Shown one piece after another: positions 8,264 to 17,459 of a stretch of DNA of 64,000 nt. Position numbers and translations under genes: made by a program. Position 1 is the first letter of the stretch. Every line of letters begins with the position of its first letter. This DNA is from Mesorhizobium sp. L-2-11 (GTDB taxonomy: Bacteria; Pseudomonadota; Alphaproteobacteria; Rhizobiales; Rhizobiaceae). The stretch spans positions 558,001-622,000 of the forward strand of contig NZ_AP023257.1 in assembly GCF_016756595.1 (NCBI RefSeq), given 5' to 3'. A model generated the notes under the pieces. That model was given only the letters and a program-made list of their open reading frames with translations. It was not told the DNA's origin and made no database searches.

Positions 8264-9856
8264 CTAGCCAGTTTCACCGTCTGCTCGAAGTCTATCCAAT
8301 ATCCTGTCAACGAGGGCTTTCGCAGCGATGCGATTGGACGAGCATTCATAAACGAGCTTGAACATATGTTCGTACATCGATCGCTGATGAGGAGGCAGGC
8401 GCGCGAGCGGAGATGCATCAGGCACACCGTCGCTCATCAGCGCGGCGATCTCGGCACGCAAATCCGTCACCCGAAGTAGGAGCTCCTCCGGTTTTTCGTC
8501 AGCCAGCAATTTCATTCCTGCGATTCTCTCCATTTGGAGAAGCGTGGATTCTGCGGAAACGACGAGTGCTTCGCAATCGGCTGGTGACAAGCTGCCCTGA
8601 GCTATAATGCCAATCTTTTGGGCAATACTCTCGCAATGCATCTCGAACTCGCGGAGCCATTTGCGTTTTATCGAACTCGTCCGGCACCGTCGTGCTATGT
8701 CGCGCGCTGTCGGCGTCAGATGATTTGTCAAATTGTGGAAATGCGCATTTTGCTCGAAGTGGTCGCGGCGACCATTCGGTACGATCCTTCTGTCGATGAC
8801 GTGAACTTCACCCACTGACCAGACGTTGAATCGCGGCTCCGGATAAAGATCTTCCAGAAGTGAGTGGTCGCCCACTTGCACGTTGCCAGACCGAAGCCTG
8901 AGACCTTTGATCAACGCCCCGGTTGGAATGGCTCCCTCATATTCATGGTGCAGTATCCAAGCGACTGCAGCAATTTCGTTGTCGATGCCTGGAATCTTGA
9001 TGATCTCCACGCTTTCGAAAGCGATAGCGTGCTTTTCATCGATGAAATGATCGCGGTGAGGTCTGTAGACAGGGGTCACAAGTCCTTCGACTCGAATATC
9101 GAGCTCGCCAAGTTCGACTAAAGGCCGAAGCGCGGATGTGATCTCTGCGCCGAACTTGAACTCGGGTGCAAAGGGGACTGGGGCCACCTGACCCAGATAC
9201 TCCGCGACGGCGACTGGATTCATCAGGCGGTCGCTGCGCAAACGCAGGATTCCCTTAAGCTCAACTTCGAAGAAGCGCTCTGGGTACTCGCCGGCATCGA
9301 TACGCTCGATACTGACAATACTGTGGATGAGGCCGGCCACACCACTATCCAAGGGCGTTGCGCGCAACGCCGCCTTCAGACGGAGACAATCCCAGCGAAG
9401 TTCCGAGACGAAGTTTTCGTCGGCAGTTCGAGACCGAAAAATCAATTCCTGCGTATATCCTAGGCCAGCGAGGCGCCCCACCCCGCGAAACCCCCTGGCG
9501 GACGTTCCGCGCTTAGCACTTCCACCAAGCGCTGTCAGCTTGCGTCCAAATTCTGGCCAAGGGACGCCGCTGCCATTGTCGCGAATGCGTACGCTGCGGG
9601 CCGCAGAGTCGATGGCGATTTCGACCCGTCCGGCTTCGTCAGGGGAGAGAACGCCTTGACGTCGAGCTTCATCGATCGCGTCGGCGGAATTCTGCACATA
9701 CTCACGATAGACAGTCATCGGGTCGACATACATTGCGCTCGACACGAGTTCGAGGACATCGTTGCCGATCACGATGTCGTCTATCGCAACGCTGCCTGCC
9801 GTTGACAGGAGTTGCGCACCACGTTGCTCTGCGTTCGCTGTCCGATTGACCGTCAC
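8264..9856 (-). CDS. GHKL (HSP90-like) ATPase, intact motifs
   Basis: 530 aa with a GTG start at 9856, overlapping the stop of the radical SAM gene by 4 nt (GTGA). The N-box REYVQNSADAI has both catalytic Glu52 and Mg2+-binding Asn56. G1 is RDNGSG (92-97) and G2 is GFRGVGRLAG (122-131). QVAPVPFAPEF, GNVQVGDHSLL and VPNGRRDHFEQ correspond one-for-one to blocks in the converging paralogue at 6617-8176. The two may act as a hetero-oligomer with one active and one degenerate ATP site; this is inference. It is the last gene of the - strand operon. The 87 bp between the two ATPase genes shows no strong bidirectional terminator. Confidence 0.88.
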   Translation of the reverse strand: MTVNRTANAEQRGAQLLSTAGSVAIDDIVIGNDVLELVSSAMYVDPMTVYREYVQNSADAIDEARRQGVLSPDEAGRVEIAIDSAARSVRIRDNGSGVPWPEFGRKLTALGGSAKRGTSARGFRGVGRLAGLGYTQELIFRSRTADENFVSELRWDCLRLKAALRATPLDSGVAGLIHSIVSIERIDAGEYPERFFEVELKGILRLRSDRLMNPVAVAEYLGQVAPVPFAPEFKFGAEITSALRPLVELGELDIRVEGLVTPVYRPHRDHFIDEKHAIAFESVEIIKIPGIDNEIAAVAWILHHEYEGAIPTGALIKGLRLRSGNVQVGDHSLLEDLYPEPRFNVWSVGEVHVIDRRIVPNGRRDHFEQNAHFHNLTNHLTPTARDIARRCRTSSIKRKWLREFEMHCESIAQKIGIIAQGSLSPADCEALVVSAESTLLQMERIAGMKLLADEKPEELLLRVTDLRAEIAALMSDGVPDASPLARLPPHQRSMYEHMFKLVYECSSNRIAAKALVDRILDRLRADGETG

Positions 9857-11484
9857 GCCGCGGCCCTTTCACGCGCCTTCGATTTCGCCGCGGACGGCGA
9901 CCACATTTCCTCGTGATCAAGACCCGCATCTTCGACGCGCTCATCCTCGGGAAGACCCATGTGTGCAGTAACCTTTCCGCGCGTGAGCTGCTTCTGCGCT
10001 GCCCAGATGGCAAGGAGCTCATCCTTAGGCAGGGGCACGTAGAAATGGAGGGCCCGTTTTAGGCTTGTAGTTGTGGCATGATCAGGAAGCATCGCAAACT
10101 GGCGCGGATCACACGAGGAAAGCAACTCGACCAGTTCGGCCCGCTCCAAGGCGTCCAACTTGGCCACCTCGGCCTGATAATCTCCCAATCGCCCCTTCGG
10201 ATCGGATCGCTCATACCAGTCACGGTTGAAAATAAAATCGTGCGGCATGAGAAGAATGCGCTCATAGTCCGCGAACGTGTCGCCAAAGGCGCGCTTGAAG
10301 AAGCTTGGCTCGCCGCTGACGATCCCGTGTGTCGCCTGAAGGATTATTTGCATCGACCGGAGTTGGTAGCGCGACCACTTGTCCCCGACATGCCCTCGAT
10401 CCGGCCTATCTGTCGGCTGATAGCGCATTGGAAATGACCAAATTCGAACGCCCAGTTCTTCGTTGAGCGCTACGTTCAAGCGCATGCGCTCAAACAAGTC
10501 GGCAGGTCCGTCATGGAAATTGTAGAGCATATAATTTGACAATTCGGTCAAGCCGAACTCTGCCGCATACCGAACAGCCTGCTCGTACGGTTTCCGGACA
10601 CCCAAATGGTCGAAAGCGATGCGAAGCGGCTTAAGGCAAATCGTTGCCAGCTCCCGCAAATACATCCGATCCTTGCAGAGAATGCGGGCGTCAACTCCTT
10701 GGTTGAAGTCGACTCGGCGCTGCACAGGGGTTCGCATACCGGCGCGCTGTAATTTTGCTCCTGGTGTGAAGCCAAGGTCGCGGATTTCAGCGATGATCTC
10801 CTTGAAGCGCGGTGAGGCAACTACGTTGTTGTCCATGAGCATAAGATCCTTCTTCGGACCGTAGTGCTCGTCAATCGCGCGGATGAGATCCGTCAATGAT
10901 TCAGTATCGCGTTGCGCGCCTTCTAGCTTCGGAACGCCGCAGAAGTGACATTTCCGAATGCACCCGCGTGATGTGTAGGCGAAATAGGCGTCCCGAACGG
11001 GATACTGGTATTCGATCTGTGAAAGGATGTCGTAGTCCGGCACTAGATCCTCAATTGGCCTTCCGTCAACATCGTCGGCATAGATCTCCTCTGAAAACTC
11101 GTCGAGTTGGAGCGCCGCGGCTGGCGGAGCAGACAGCAGTCCCTTGATGAAGCGCACGCCGTGCCAACGACGCTCGGTCAGAAAGCGGTCGTGCATGAGC
11201 GATGCAGCAATTCCTCCAACAAAAACCTTGTCGGCTTGCCCGTTCGCCACTTCCAGAGCGAAGTCGATTGTTTGCGCAATTTTCGGGTATTCGAAAGAAA
11301 ACAGCGTCGTGACGTAGATACGATCCCAAGCCTGCGAAAGAGCCGATCTGTCCTCGCCTTTTATGAATCGCACACGGTCACGCTTCCCGCGAGGACCGTG
11401 GTATTGGGCGATTTTCATTAGGCCGAGGGGCGGATATTTGTTCTTGTATCCTGGCTCTATGAGCAAAATGTTCTTGTTAGCCAT
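9853..11484 (-). CDS. Radical SAM enzyme with N-terminal cobalamin-binding-like domain
   Basis: 543 aa from ATG 11484, supported by AAGGTGG upstream; it overlaps the preceding gene by 8 nt. The cluster motif is CIRKCHFC, giving Cys175, Cys179 and Cys182 (CxxxCxxC) for the 4Fe-4S/SAM site. Residues 1-150 (starting KNILLIEPGY and including VFVGGIAASLM) resemble the Rossmann-like domain preceding many B12-type radical SAM proteins, though a clear DxHxxG cobalamin motif is not seen. LMDNNVVASPRF and NQGVDARIL fit the radical SAM barrel. The substrate is unknown. Its position next to a DGQHR protein makes nucleic-acid base or backbone modification an attractive but unproven role. Confidence 0.88.
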   Translation of the reverse strand: MANKNILLIEPGYKNKYPPLGLMKIAQYHGPRGKRDRVRFIKGEDRSALSQAWDRIYVTTLFSFEYPKIAQTIDFALEVANGQADKVFVGGIAASLMHDRFLTERRWHGVRFIKGLLSAPPAAALQLDEFSEEIYADDVDGRPIEDLVPDYDILSQIEYQYPVRDAYFAYTSRGCIRKCHFCGVPKLEGAQRDTESLTDLIRAIDEHYGPKKDLMLMDNNVVASPRFKEIIAEIRDLGFTPGAKLQRAGMRTPVQRRVDFNQGVDARILCKDRMYLRELATICLKPLRIAFDHLGVRKPYEQAVRYAAEFGLTELSNYMLYNFHDGPADLFERMRLNVALNEELGVRIWSFPMRYQPTDRPDRGHVGDKWSRYQLRSMQIILQATHGIVSGEPSFFKRAFGDTFADYERILLMPHDFIFNRDWYERSDPKGRLGDYQAEVAKLDALERAELVELLSSCDPRQFAMLPDHATTTSLKRALHFYVPLPKDELLAIWAAQKQLTRGKVTAHMGLPEDERVEDAGLDHEEMWSPSAAKSKARERAAA

Positions 11485-12517
11485 TGACCACCTTGTACCG
11501 AGTACGCTTGCGGGCATCGCGGATGAAATCGACCGCGGCTTTCACGCCGCCCTGTCCGCCGAACCCCTTCAGCGGACCGGTCGTCGACCAGTCGATGGCC
11601 CTGGCGAAGTCGGCTAGGGCAGAGGTAAACGCTCGCCTGTCGCAAACACGACCGGCGTCGCGACATTCGATGAAAATGTCGGCGGCAATCCGCATCAGCG
11701 CGTACACGCCGATACCTTTTGTCAGCATGTGACGACGCGTGTCGGCCCACTCCTGCGGCAGGGTGGCGACCACAGCATTCCAAAAATCTAGGATGACCCG
11801 CACCGTCTCATCGGGCGAATGCGAGGAAAGGATCTCGGTCGCCTTCAAGAACTCATGGATAGCCTGCTGCATCATCCGCAGGGACACAATCCGCTTCAGG
11901 CCAGACGTCGTTTTGCCGCCCAGGTTGAGACGACGCTGCCAAGGGGAGTCTCCGGTGCTGTTCAGCTGGAGCGCGATGTATAATTCAGGGCGCTCTTCCG
12001 CCAACGCCTCGGAGAGTTGCGCTTCATGATAGTCCAGCAGGCTAGTGCTTAAGCCCTTTGCTTTGCTGTTAATGACGCTGAAAACGTCCATCTCCTCCCG
12101 CTCAGAAAGACCGATGAAGCACATGAATGGCAGCAGAATAGGCAGATCCCCCAGGTGACCGAGGCGGTGCTGGCAGTCCACCTGCGCCATGATCTTGCCA
12201 GCGGCAGCGGAGATTTCGAGCCTCACTGCACCGCCGGCCACTTCGACTACCTTCCAATCATTCTTCGCTGACGGGCGAAGGTTGAGGGTCAGTGGAATCG
12301 TCGAACTGTCGGGCTCCTTGATGTAGCGCCGGAAATCCTGGCTGTGGCGTTCATTGAAGGGCCGCTGATAGCCGCGCCCGCTGTCCTCATCGAGGATATC
12401 CGGGAAGCTCAACCGGTAAAGGAGATCAGCCGGGGCAAAGCCCAGCAACACAGGTCTATGCGCTGAACGCCCATGCAGGCATTCGATGACGATGGGTTCC
12501 AAAGCGAATCGCTCCAA
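11477..12517 (-). CDS. DGQHR-domain (DndB-type) protein
   Basis: 346 aa. The hallmark is AQVDCQHRLGHL at about residues 111-122, a DGQHR motif with Gly replaced by Cys. Upstream lies SGRGYQRPFNERHSQDFRRYI (residues 47-67), typical of the family's N-terminal block, and FSVINSKAKGLSTSLLD follows, as in DndB-like proteins. Family members regulate or guide DNA phosphorothioation (DndB) or act with 7-deazaguanine DNA modification. The only workable start is TTG 12517: the frame is open further upstream but has no ATG or GTG, and no Shine-Dalgarno is visible. An 11 bp perfect hairpin ends 2 nt before this TTG. It overlaps the radical SAM gene, so the two are co-translated. Confidence 0.82.
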   Translation of the reverse strand: MERFALEPIVIECLHGRSAHRPVLLGFAPADLLYRLSFPDILDEDSGRGYQRPFNERHSQDFRRYIKEPDSSTIPLTLNLRPSAKNDWKVVEVAGGAVRLEISAAAGKIMAQVDCQHRLGHLGDLPILLPFMCFIGLSEREEMDVFSVINSKAKGLSTSLLDYHEAQLSEALAEERPELYIALQLNSTGDSPWQRRLNLGGKTTSGLKRIVSLRMMQQAIHEFLKATEILSSHSPDETVRVILDFWNAVVATLPQEWADTRRHMLTKGIGVYALMRIAADIFIECRDAGRVCDRRAFTSALADFARAIDWSTTGPLKGFGGQGGVKAAVDFIRDARKRTRYKVVNG

Positions 12518-12518
12518 G

Positions 12519-12547
12519 CCAAAGTGCAGCTTCAGACTGCACTTTGG
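12519..12547 (-). promoter_or_regulatory. Perfect inverted repeat abutting the DGQHR gene start
   Basis: CCAAAGTGCAG and CTGCACTTTGG form an 11 bp perfect stem with a 7 nt loop. It lies in the only sizeable gap (94 bp) inside the operon, ending 2 nt before the TTG start. There is no U-tract, so it is not a typical terminator. It could be an operator for an autoregulatory protein, or an RNA hairpin that hides the initiation region. Confidence 0.7.
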
Positions 12548-12611
12548 CGAGCATATGAGTGCAGGTCAACGCGCTTCAGCGCAAGCCAGTCACAATCTTC
12601 TGCAGTCGCTG

Positions 12612-13631
12612 TCAGTTCTTGGGTTTGAGTTTGGAGCGGATGACGTCAACCCGACCTGCCAGCTTGTCGAACTCGAACACAATTTTCTTGCGCGTTTCGC
12701 CCTGCGCGCGACCGAGCGCCGCCTCCACGTCGGGCTTTGCGAGCCACTGTCTGAACTTCGCGAGCTTCTTATAGGGAGTGCTGTCGGCGCCGGCTTCGAC
12801 TGCCTGCTCGTGTGCGTCGTCGAAATCATACGATCCGCTGCCAAATTTCTGGAGCGCTTTAGGCGCGCCGCAGATGACCGGCAGACGATCACGCACATCA
12901 ACGGCACGCGCAATCTCACCAGATTTGATTTTCTCAACGACGAGAGCATCAAAGCCGCTCACCTTCAGCCTTGCCTTCCGGATCGTCGAAGATTTTAGAT
13001 ATTCATCGTAATAGCTCCACCGCGCCGTATCCACTTCGCCATGGTCGAGCATGAATTGATAGGTCGCGATGAAGTGCTCGACCTTGCGCCTCGAAAGACC
13101 TATCTCAAGCGCCAATTCGGCCGGATCGACGTCGTGCGCCTTATGTCTCCGGTACAGGAAGCCTGCCTGCTCAAACGGCGCCCAATCCTTCTTGCCCTTG
13201 ATGTGGTACTGGCCAAGCAGCGCGAAGATCAGACCTTCCTCAAGGTCACCTGGAAGCAGACGACATTTCATCCGACCCCATTTGACTGGATCGATGCGCG
13301 CAAGTGCACGATAGGCCGCAAGCCGGCTGTTGCCCTCAAGGACTTCGAGTTTGCCGGCGCGGACCACCACGGGGTCAGTTAGCCCGCCGTCGCGCTTGAT
13401 GTCTTGGATCAAAGCCTTGACGTGATCCATTTCCAAAAGCTTTCGCTCGATGTCGGCTTGGCTGGGCTCGCCACCATCCATTCGCAGGATCGAGTAAACG
13501 CGCGGATTGTCAGCGAAGAACCGCAGCTGCGATTGCTCGATTACGGTGGTGGTGGCGGGCACCTCCACGCCACGGATCAGAAGTGTCTCCACGTTGTCTG
13601 AAGCGGCGTTGGTTGCTTTCGTGGCTGTCAT
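12612..13631 (-). CDS. ParB/sulfiredoxin-like nuclease-domain protein
   Basis: 339 aa. The N-terminal ParB-like fold shows TDPVVVRAGKLEVLEGNSRLAAYRAL, with the box GNSRLAA at residues 100-106 (equivalent to the GxxRxxA nucleotide-binding box of ParB and DndB-like proteins). A helical region follows with a helix-turn-helix-like ELALEIGLSRRKVEHFIATY at about 171-190. The C-terminus is basic. ATG 13631 overlaps the helicase stop by 4 nt (ATGA). It is one of two ParB-like genes in the operon. No ParA is nearby, so plasmid partition is unlikely; DNA binding or sensing in the modification/defence operon is more plausible. Confidence 0.8.
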   Translation of the reverse strand: MTATKATNAASDNVETLLIRGVEVPATTTVIEQSQLRFFADNPRVYSILRMDGGEPSQADIERKLLEMDHVKALIQDIKRDGGLTDPVVVRAGKLEVLEGNSRLAAYRALARIDPVKWGRMKCRLLPGDLEEGLIFALLGQYHIKGKKDWAPFEQAGFLYRRHKAHDVDPAELALEIGLSRRKVEHFIATYQFMLDHGEVDTARWSYYDEYLKSSTIRKARLKVSGFDALVVEKIKSGEIARAVDVRDRLPVICGAPKALQKFGSGSYDFDDAHEQAVEAGADSTPYKKLAKFRQWLAKPDVEAALGRAQGETRKKIVFEFDKLAGRVDVIRSKLKPKN

Positions 13632-15109
13632 TGCCCTCCATCCCCATCGAGGCGCAGCACATCACGAACCATCTCGCCAAAGCGGTAGTCAGCACGTGCG
13701 TCATATTCAGTCCGGTTTATATCACCTTGACCCAGTTGAGCGGCAAGATGCTTGGCAGTTAGCAGCGCGTCCACCCAAACGTCGACGGTGTTCGTCGCAA
13801 TGAGATTGCGGACGTGGCATACGCGTTCCTGGGAGATGCGATGGATGCGATCCTGTGCCTGAAGGTAATCGTCGAGGCTGAAGGTCCGATCGTAGAAGAT
13901 GGCATGATTGGCGACTGTCAGCGTCAGCCCCTCTTTTGCGGCGCCCGGCGTCGCCACCAGCACCCGACATTCAGGGTCAGTCTTAAAGGCGGTCAGCGCC
14001 GCTTCGCGTTTCGCCATCGACAGGCCGCCGTGAACCACGGCCACACCCAAATTTTCAAAGTGAAAGGCGAGCATATCCGCGTTGTCTGTGAACGACGTCC
14101 ACACGATCGCCTTCTCACCAGAATCTACGATCTCATGAAGAAGCGACTCCAGAGCCGGCAACTTTCCAGGCATAGCCCGATAGGCTTGATCAACCATTGC
14201 CGGATTCGATGCGACTTGCACGAGACGGAGAAGCCGCTTCAGAAGCCCTTCAGCGTCATCGAGTATGGCTTGGCCGCCTCGGACGACTACGGCCGCCAGT
14301 TCGTCGCGGAACTGGGCATAGATCTCGGCTTGGCGTGGCTCAAGCGCGACTTCGATGTTGCTTATCGTCTTGTCGGGCAATTTGAGTCCCGAAGACTTCT
14401 TCGTCTCACGAACCGAAAAGGTTCGGATACGCTCGAATAGTTCTTCCAACGCATCAGCGAAGTGGGATGCCCGCTCCTCGTCCCGGCCAAGGTCGTTCGC
14501 CAGATCGAGCTGTCTGCGGAAGCTCGGGAAGTCATCACCGAGCGACTTGCCGCCATCGAGAAAGTGGACTTGCGACCACAAATCAAAGGGCCGGTTGGCG
14601 ACTGGGGTGCCCGTCATGATAACTCGCCGAACGAAGCCATCGGCGAGCCCGAGGAGCGCCTGCGCGATTTCAGCTTCGGGATTCTTGATCTTGTGCGCCT
14701 CGTCGAGAACTACAGCAACCCGACGGGTCTTCAGAAACAGGTCAAGTCGACTTCGTTCGGACACTACCGCTTCGTAGTGGGTCAGATAAAGCCGTGCAGG
14801 GCTATTGAAGGCGTAGAAATTGGCGATTCGGTCTTGCCCGATGATGCGCGGTGTTAGGTGGCTGTGGGAGGCAATCTCGCCACGCCAGTTTTCAATCAAC
14901 CCCTTCTTTGTGACAATCATGGCCGAGTCGGCGACATCTCTCGCCAACCACGAGAGTGCTAAATCTAGTCCGATCTTGGTCTTGCCCAGCCCTTGCTCAT
15001 GGAACACGGCAGCGTATGTGAGATCTTTGATGGCCTCGAGAGCCTCGAGTTGATGCGGGAACGCATCCCGCTTCGCGCTCAAGTTGGCAGCCCGCTGAAC
15101 TTTCAGCAT
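13628..15109 (-). CDS. SNF2-family helicase/translocase
   Basis: 493 aa. Motif I is EQGLGKTKIGLDLA (GLGKT at 40-44) and motif II is LDEAH (DEAH at 136-139) followed by KIKNP, typical of SNF2 proteins. Motif III is MTGTPVANRPFDLWSQ, motif V is TPGAAKEGLTLTVAN, and motif VI is QAQDRIHRISQ. A complete two-lobe ATPase with little extra sequence. Such enzymes move along duplex DNA in several restriction and modification systems (DISARM, Dpd, BREX relatives). It follows the PD-(D/E)XK gene by 25 nt and is coupled to the ParB-like gene downstream. Confidence 0.95.
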   Translation of the reverse strand: MLKVQRAANLSAKRDAFPHQLEALEAIKDLTYAAVFHEQGLGKTKIGLDLALSWLARDVADSAMIVTKKGLIENWRGEIASHSHLTPRIIGQDRIANFYAFNSPARLYLTHYEAVVSERSRLDLFLKTRRVAVVLDEAHKIKNPEAEIAQALLGLADGFVRRVIMTGTPVANRPFDLWSQVHFLDGGKSLGDDFPSFRRQLDLANDLGRDEERASHFADALEELFERIRTFSVRETKKSSGLKLPDKTISNIEVALEPRQAEIYAQFRDELAAVVVRGGQAILDDAEGLLKRLLRLVQVASNPAMVDQAYRAMPGKLPALESLLHEIVDSGEKAIVWTSFTDNADMLAFHFENLGVAVVHGGLSMAKREAALTAFKTDPECRVLVATPGAAKEGLTLTVANHAIFYDRTFSLDDYLQAQDRIHRISQERVCHVRNLIATNTVDVWVDALLTAKHLAAQLGQGDINRTEYDARADYRFGEMVRDVLRLDGDGGQ

Positions 15110-15134
15110 GGAAATTCACTGCAAGCTGCCATCA

Positions 15135-15542
15135 TCATCCCAGCCCATCCAGAACAACCAGCCGCGTTGGTGCTCCGCCGAGCCGTTGGGTGGTCTCCGT
15201 TACGATCCGCCGAGCCGTTGCACCCGCAGTCAACGGAACACTCAGAATAAAAACTCCGCCTGCCGTGACCTTCAAATATTCAAGAAACGCAGTGATCTGT
15301 TCCTGTGAGTGGATTGCTTCCAGGTCACGCTTCGTTTTGGCCTCACCGATCAGAGTCACTGTGGTTGGCACGTCTGTCGCATACACGTCGGGCACAAACC
15401 CGCCAACAGCCGGCGGCCGCTCGTCGCGGACAGGCGCATTCGAGTCATCGCGAATTGCAATATCGGTCAATGCGCGGAAATCACTATCAATAAAGTCCAG
15501 GATCGCGCGTACCAGACGCGCGTGCGTCACCGATTCCGGCAT
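15135..15542 (-). CDS. Small PD-(D/E)XK nuclease-like protein
   Basis: 135 aa from ATG 15542, two bases after the stop of the IS66-split ParB-like gene (TGACGATG). The core reads GGFVPDVYA (Pro51-Asp52), then LIGEAKTKRDL (Glu67-Ala68-Lys69), then SQEQITAFLEYL. This is the beta-beta-alpha order of a PD-(D/E)XK nuclease with an ExK motif and trailing Gln-containing helix. The short length resembles Holliday-junction resolvase-like or VRR-type domains. The longer upstream frame (to 15623) lies inside the preceding gene and is not needed. A nuclease role with the SNF2 motor is inferred. Confidence 0.7.
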   Translation of the reverse strand: MPESVTHARLVRAILDFIDSDFRALTDIAIRDDSNAPVRDERPPAVGGFVPDVYATDVPTTVTLIGEAKTKRDLEAIHSQEQITAFLEYLKVTAGGVFILSVPLTAGATARRIVTETTQRLGGAPTRLVVLDGLG

Positions 15543-15742
15543 CGTCAACTCACCAAACCGAGCGACTTGTTCAGGCGGGCAAGTTCGCCCTGCGCTTCGA
15601 TCAGTGCTTGCGCTGTATCGCAACCTGGGTCGGCACTCAGCCGCTGACTTTCCGACCAGGTCAGTGCAGCAATGCGCGTAATCAATGCCCGTGCGATCTG
15701 GCCGATCTCAGCTTCCTGAAGCGTCTTATTGAGAGTAAGCGG

Positions 15743-17392
15743 TCAGCCGATAACGTCAGGCCTAAAGTTCCAAGGCATGAGCATTTCGATTTCGGATGCC
15801 GGCCAGCCTTGAGCGATGCGGGTCAAGGTCTGCGAGAGCCAGTCGAGCGGATCGACGCTGTTCATTTTGCAGGTTTGCAGCAAGGTGGCTACCGTCGCCC
15901 AGGTTCGTCCACCGCCGTGGCTGCCGGCGAATAGACTATTCTTTCGCGTGATCGTCTGGGGCCTGATTGCACGCTCGACGATATTGGAGTCGATTTCGAT
16001 GCGACCGTCCATCAGAAAGCGTTCCAGCGCCTCCCGCCGGGTGAGCGCGTAGCGGATCGCCTCGGCGGTCTTGGATTTTCCGGAGACCTTGCCCAGTTCC
16101 GCTTCCCATAGATCGAAGAGGCTCGCGACAATGGCCACGGACTTTTCCTGACGTAGCGCGGCGCGGCTTCCGGCATCCTTGCCGCGGACCTCGTCCTCGA
16201 CCTTCCACAATTCGGTCATGGCGATGATCGAATCCGTCGCGGCCTGCGAGACCCCGCTGATGTGCAGGTCGTAGAATTTGCGCCGCAGGTGAGCCCAGCA
16301 CCCGGCGAGCCGGATTGTTTCATTGCTGCCGGCTTTGGCCCGTGCCTTGACCAGGTTGGTATAGGCCGAGTAGCCATCCACTTGCAGGATACCGCTGAAT
16401 CCGGCGAGGTGGCGCGCCACGCAATCCGCACCTCTGCTGTCTTCAAAACGATAGGCAACCATTGGCGGACTGGTTCCGCCATAGGGTCGGTCATCCCGTG
16501 CGTAGGCCCACAACCAGGCTTTCGTGGTTTTCCCGGAACCAGGGGCAAGGGTGGGCAAGGTCGTCTCGTCGGCGAAGACCCTTTCGCCCTCCTTGATGCG
16601 CTCCAGTATGTAATCAGCAAGCATCTGCAGCTCGAAGCCCAGATGCCCCATCCACTGCGCCATCAACGACCGGCTGATCTCGACGCCGTCGCGCAGATAG
16701 ATCGCCTCCTGCCGATAAAGCGGGAGGCCGTCGGCGTATTTGGAGACGGCGATATAGGCGAGCAGCCGCTCCGTCGGCAGCCCGCTTTCGATGATGTGCG
16801 CCGGCGCCAGAGCCTGGACCACGCCGTCACGGCCCCGGAAGGCGTATTTGGGACGGCGCGTGACGATGACCTGGAACTTCGGCGGCACGACGTCCAGCCG
16901 CTCGGATCGATCCTCGCCGATCAGAACCTTTTCAAGCCCCTCGCAGTCGGCCGGGATTTCCGGCTCGACGACCTCCTCGATGCGTTCGAGGTGGGCAGCA
17001 AAGCCCTTGCGCGGACGCGGGGCGCGCTTCGGCTTGTTCCCGACCGCGCGGTCGAGTTCGCTCCGGATTTCCGAAAGGCCGGTCTCGACCTCTTCGAAGG
17101 CAAAGGAGGCCTGCTCGTCGTCGATGGCCAGGCGTAGCCGCTCGGAACGCGTGCCATGTTGCGTGCGCTGTAAAACTTTCAGGATTGACGTGAGATTGGC
17201 GATCCGCTCGCTGGCGCTTTTCTCGACAGCTTTCAGCCGGGCGACCTCCGCCTCAGATGCTGCGATCCGAGCGTCGGCGACTGCGATCCGGGCCTCGCTT
17301 GCAGCCTGCTCGCGAGCCATGGAAAGGATCATCGCCTTCAGCGCATCAACGTCGTCGGGAAGGGCAAGACCCGGTAGAACCATGGCAAGCAA
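15743..17392 (-). CDS. tnpC: IS66 transposase TnpC
   Basis: 549 aa. It has an N-terminal coiled coil (residues 20-70, rich in Ala/Glu/Arg), a zinc-finger-like and linker region, then the DDE catalytic core. The core includes FADETTLP (first Asp), LQVDGYSAYTN (second Asp) and IDSNIVERAIRP (catalytic Glu), with GCWAHLRRKF between. Full length for the family. The stop lies 8 nt inside the left end of the element. It is separated from tnpB by 67 bp. Confidence 0.96.
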   Translation of the reverse strand: MLAMVLPGLALPDDVDALKAMILSMAREQAASEARIAVADARIAASEAEVARLKAVEKSASERIANLTSILKVLQRTQHGTRSERLRLAIDDEQASFAFEEVETGLSEIRSELDRAVGNKPKRAPRPRKGFAAHLERIEEVVEPEIPADCEGLEKVLIGEDRSERLDVVPPKFQVIVTRRPKYAFRGRDGVVQALAPAHIIESGLPTERLLAYIAVSKYADGLPLYRQEAIYLRDGVEISRSLMAQWMGHLGFELQMLADYILERIKEGERVFADETTLPTLAPGSGKTTKAWLWAYARDDRPYGGTSPPMVAYRFEDSRGADCVARHLAGFSGILQVDGYSAYTNLVKARAKAGSNETIRLAGCWAHLRRKFYDLHISGVSQAATDSIIAMTELWKVEDEVRGKDAGSRAALRQEKSVAIVASLFDLWEAELGKVSGKSKTAEAIRYALTRREALERFLMDGRIEIDSNIVERAIRPQTITRKNSLFAGSHGGGRTWATVATLLQTCKMNSVDPLDWLSQTLTRIAQGWPASEIEMLMPWNFRPDVIG

Positions 17393-17459
17393 CAGAGCAC
17401 AAAAACAGCCGCTTTCCCAACCGTTCCAGCCGCATGATTCATCTTGCCGCAGGCCGGTT

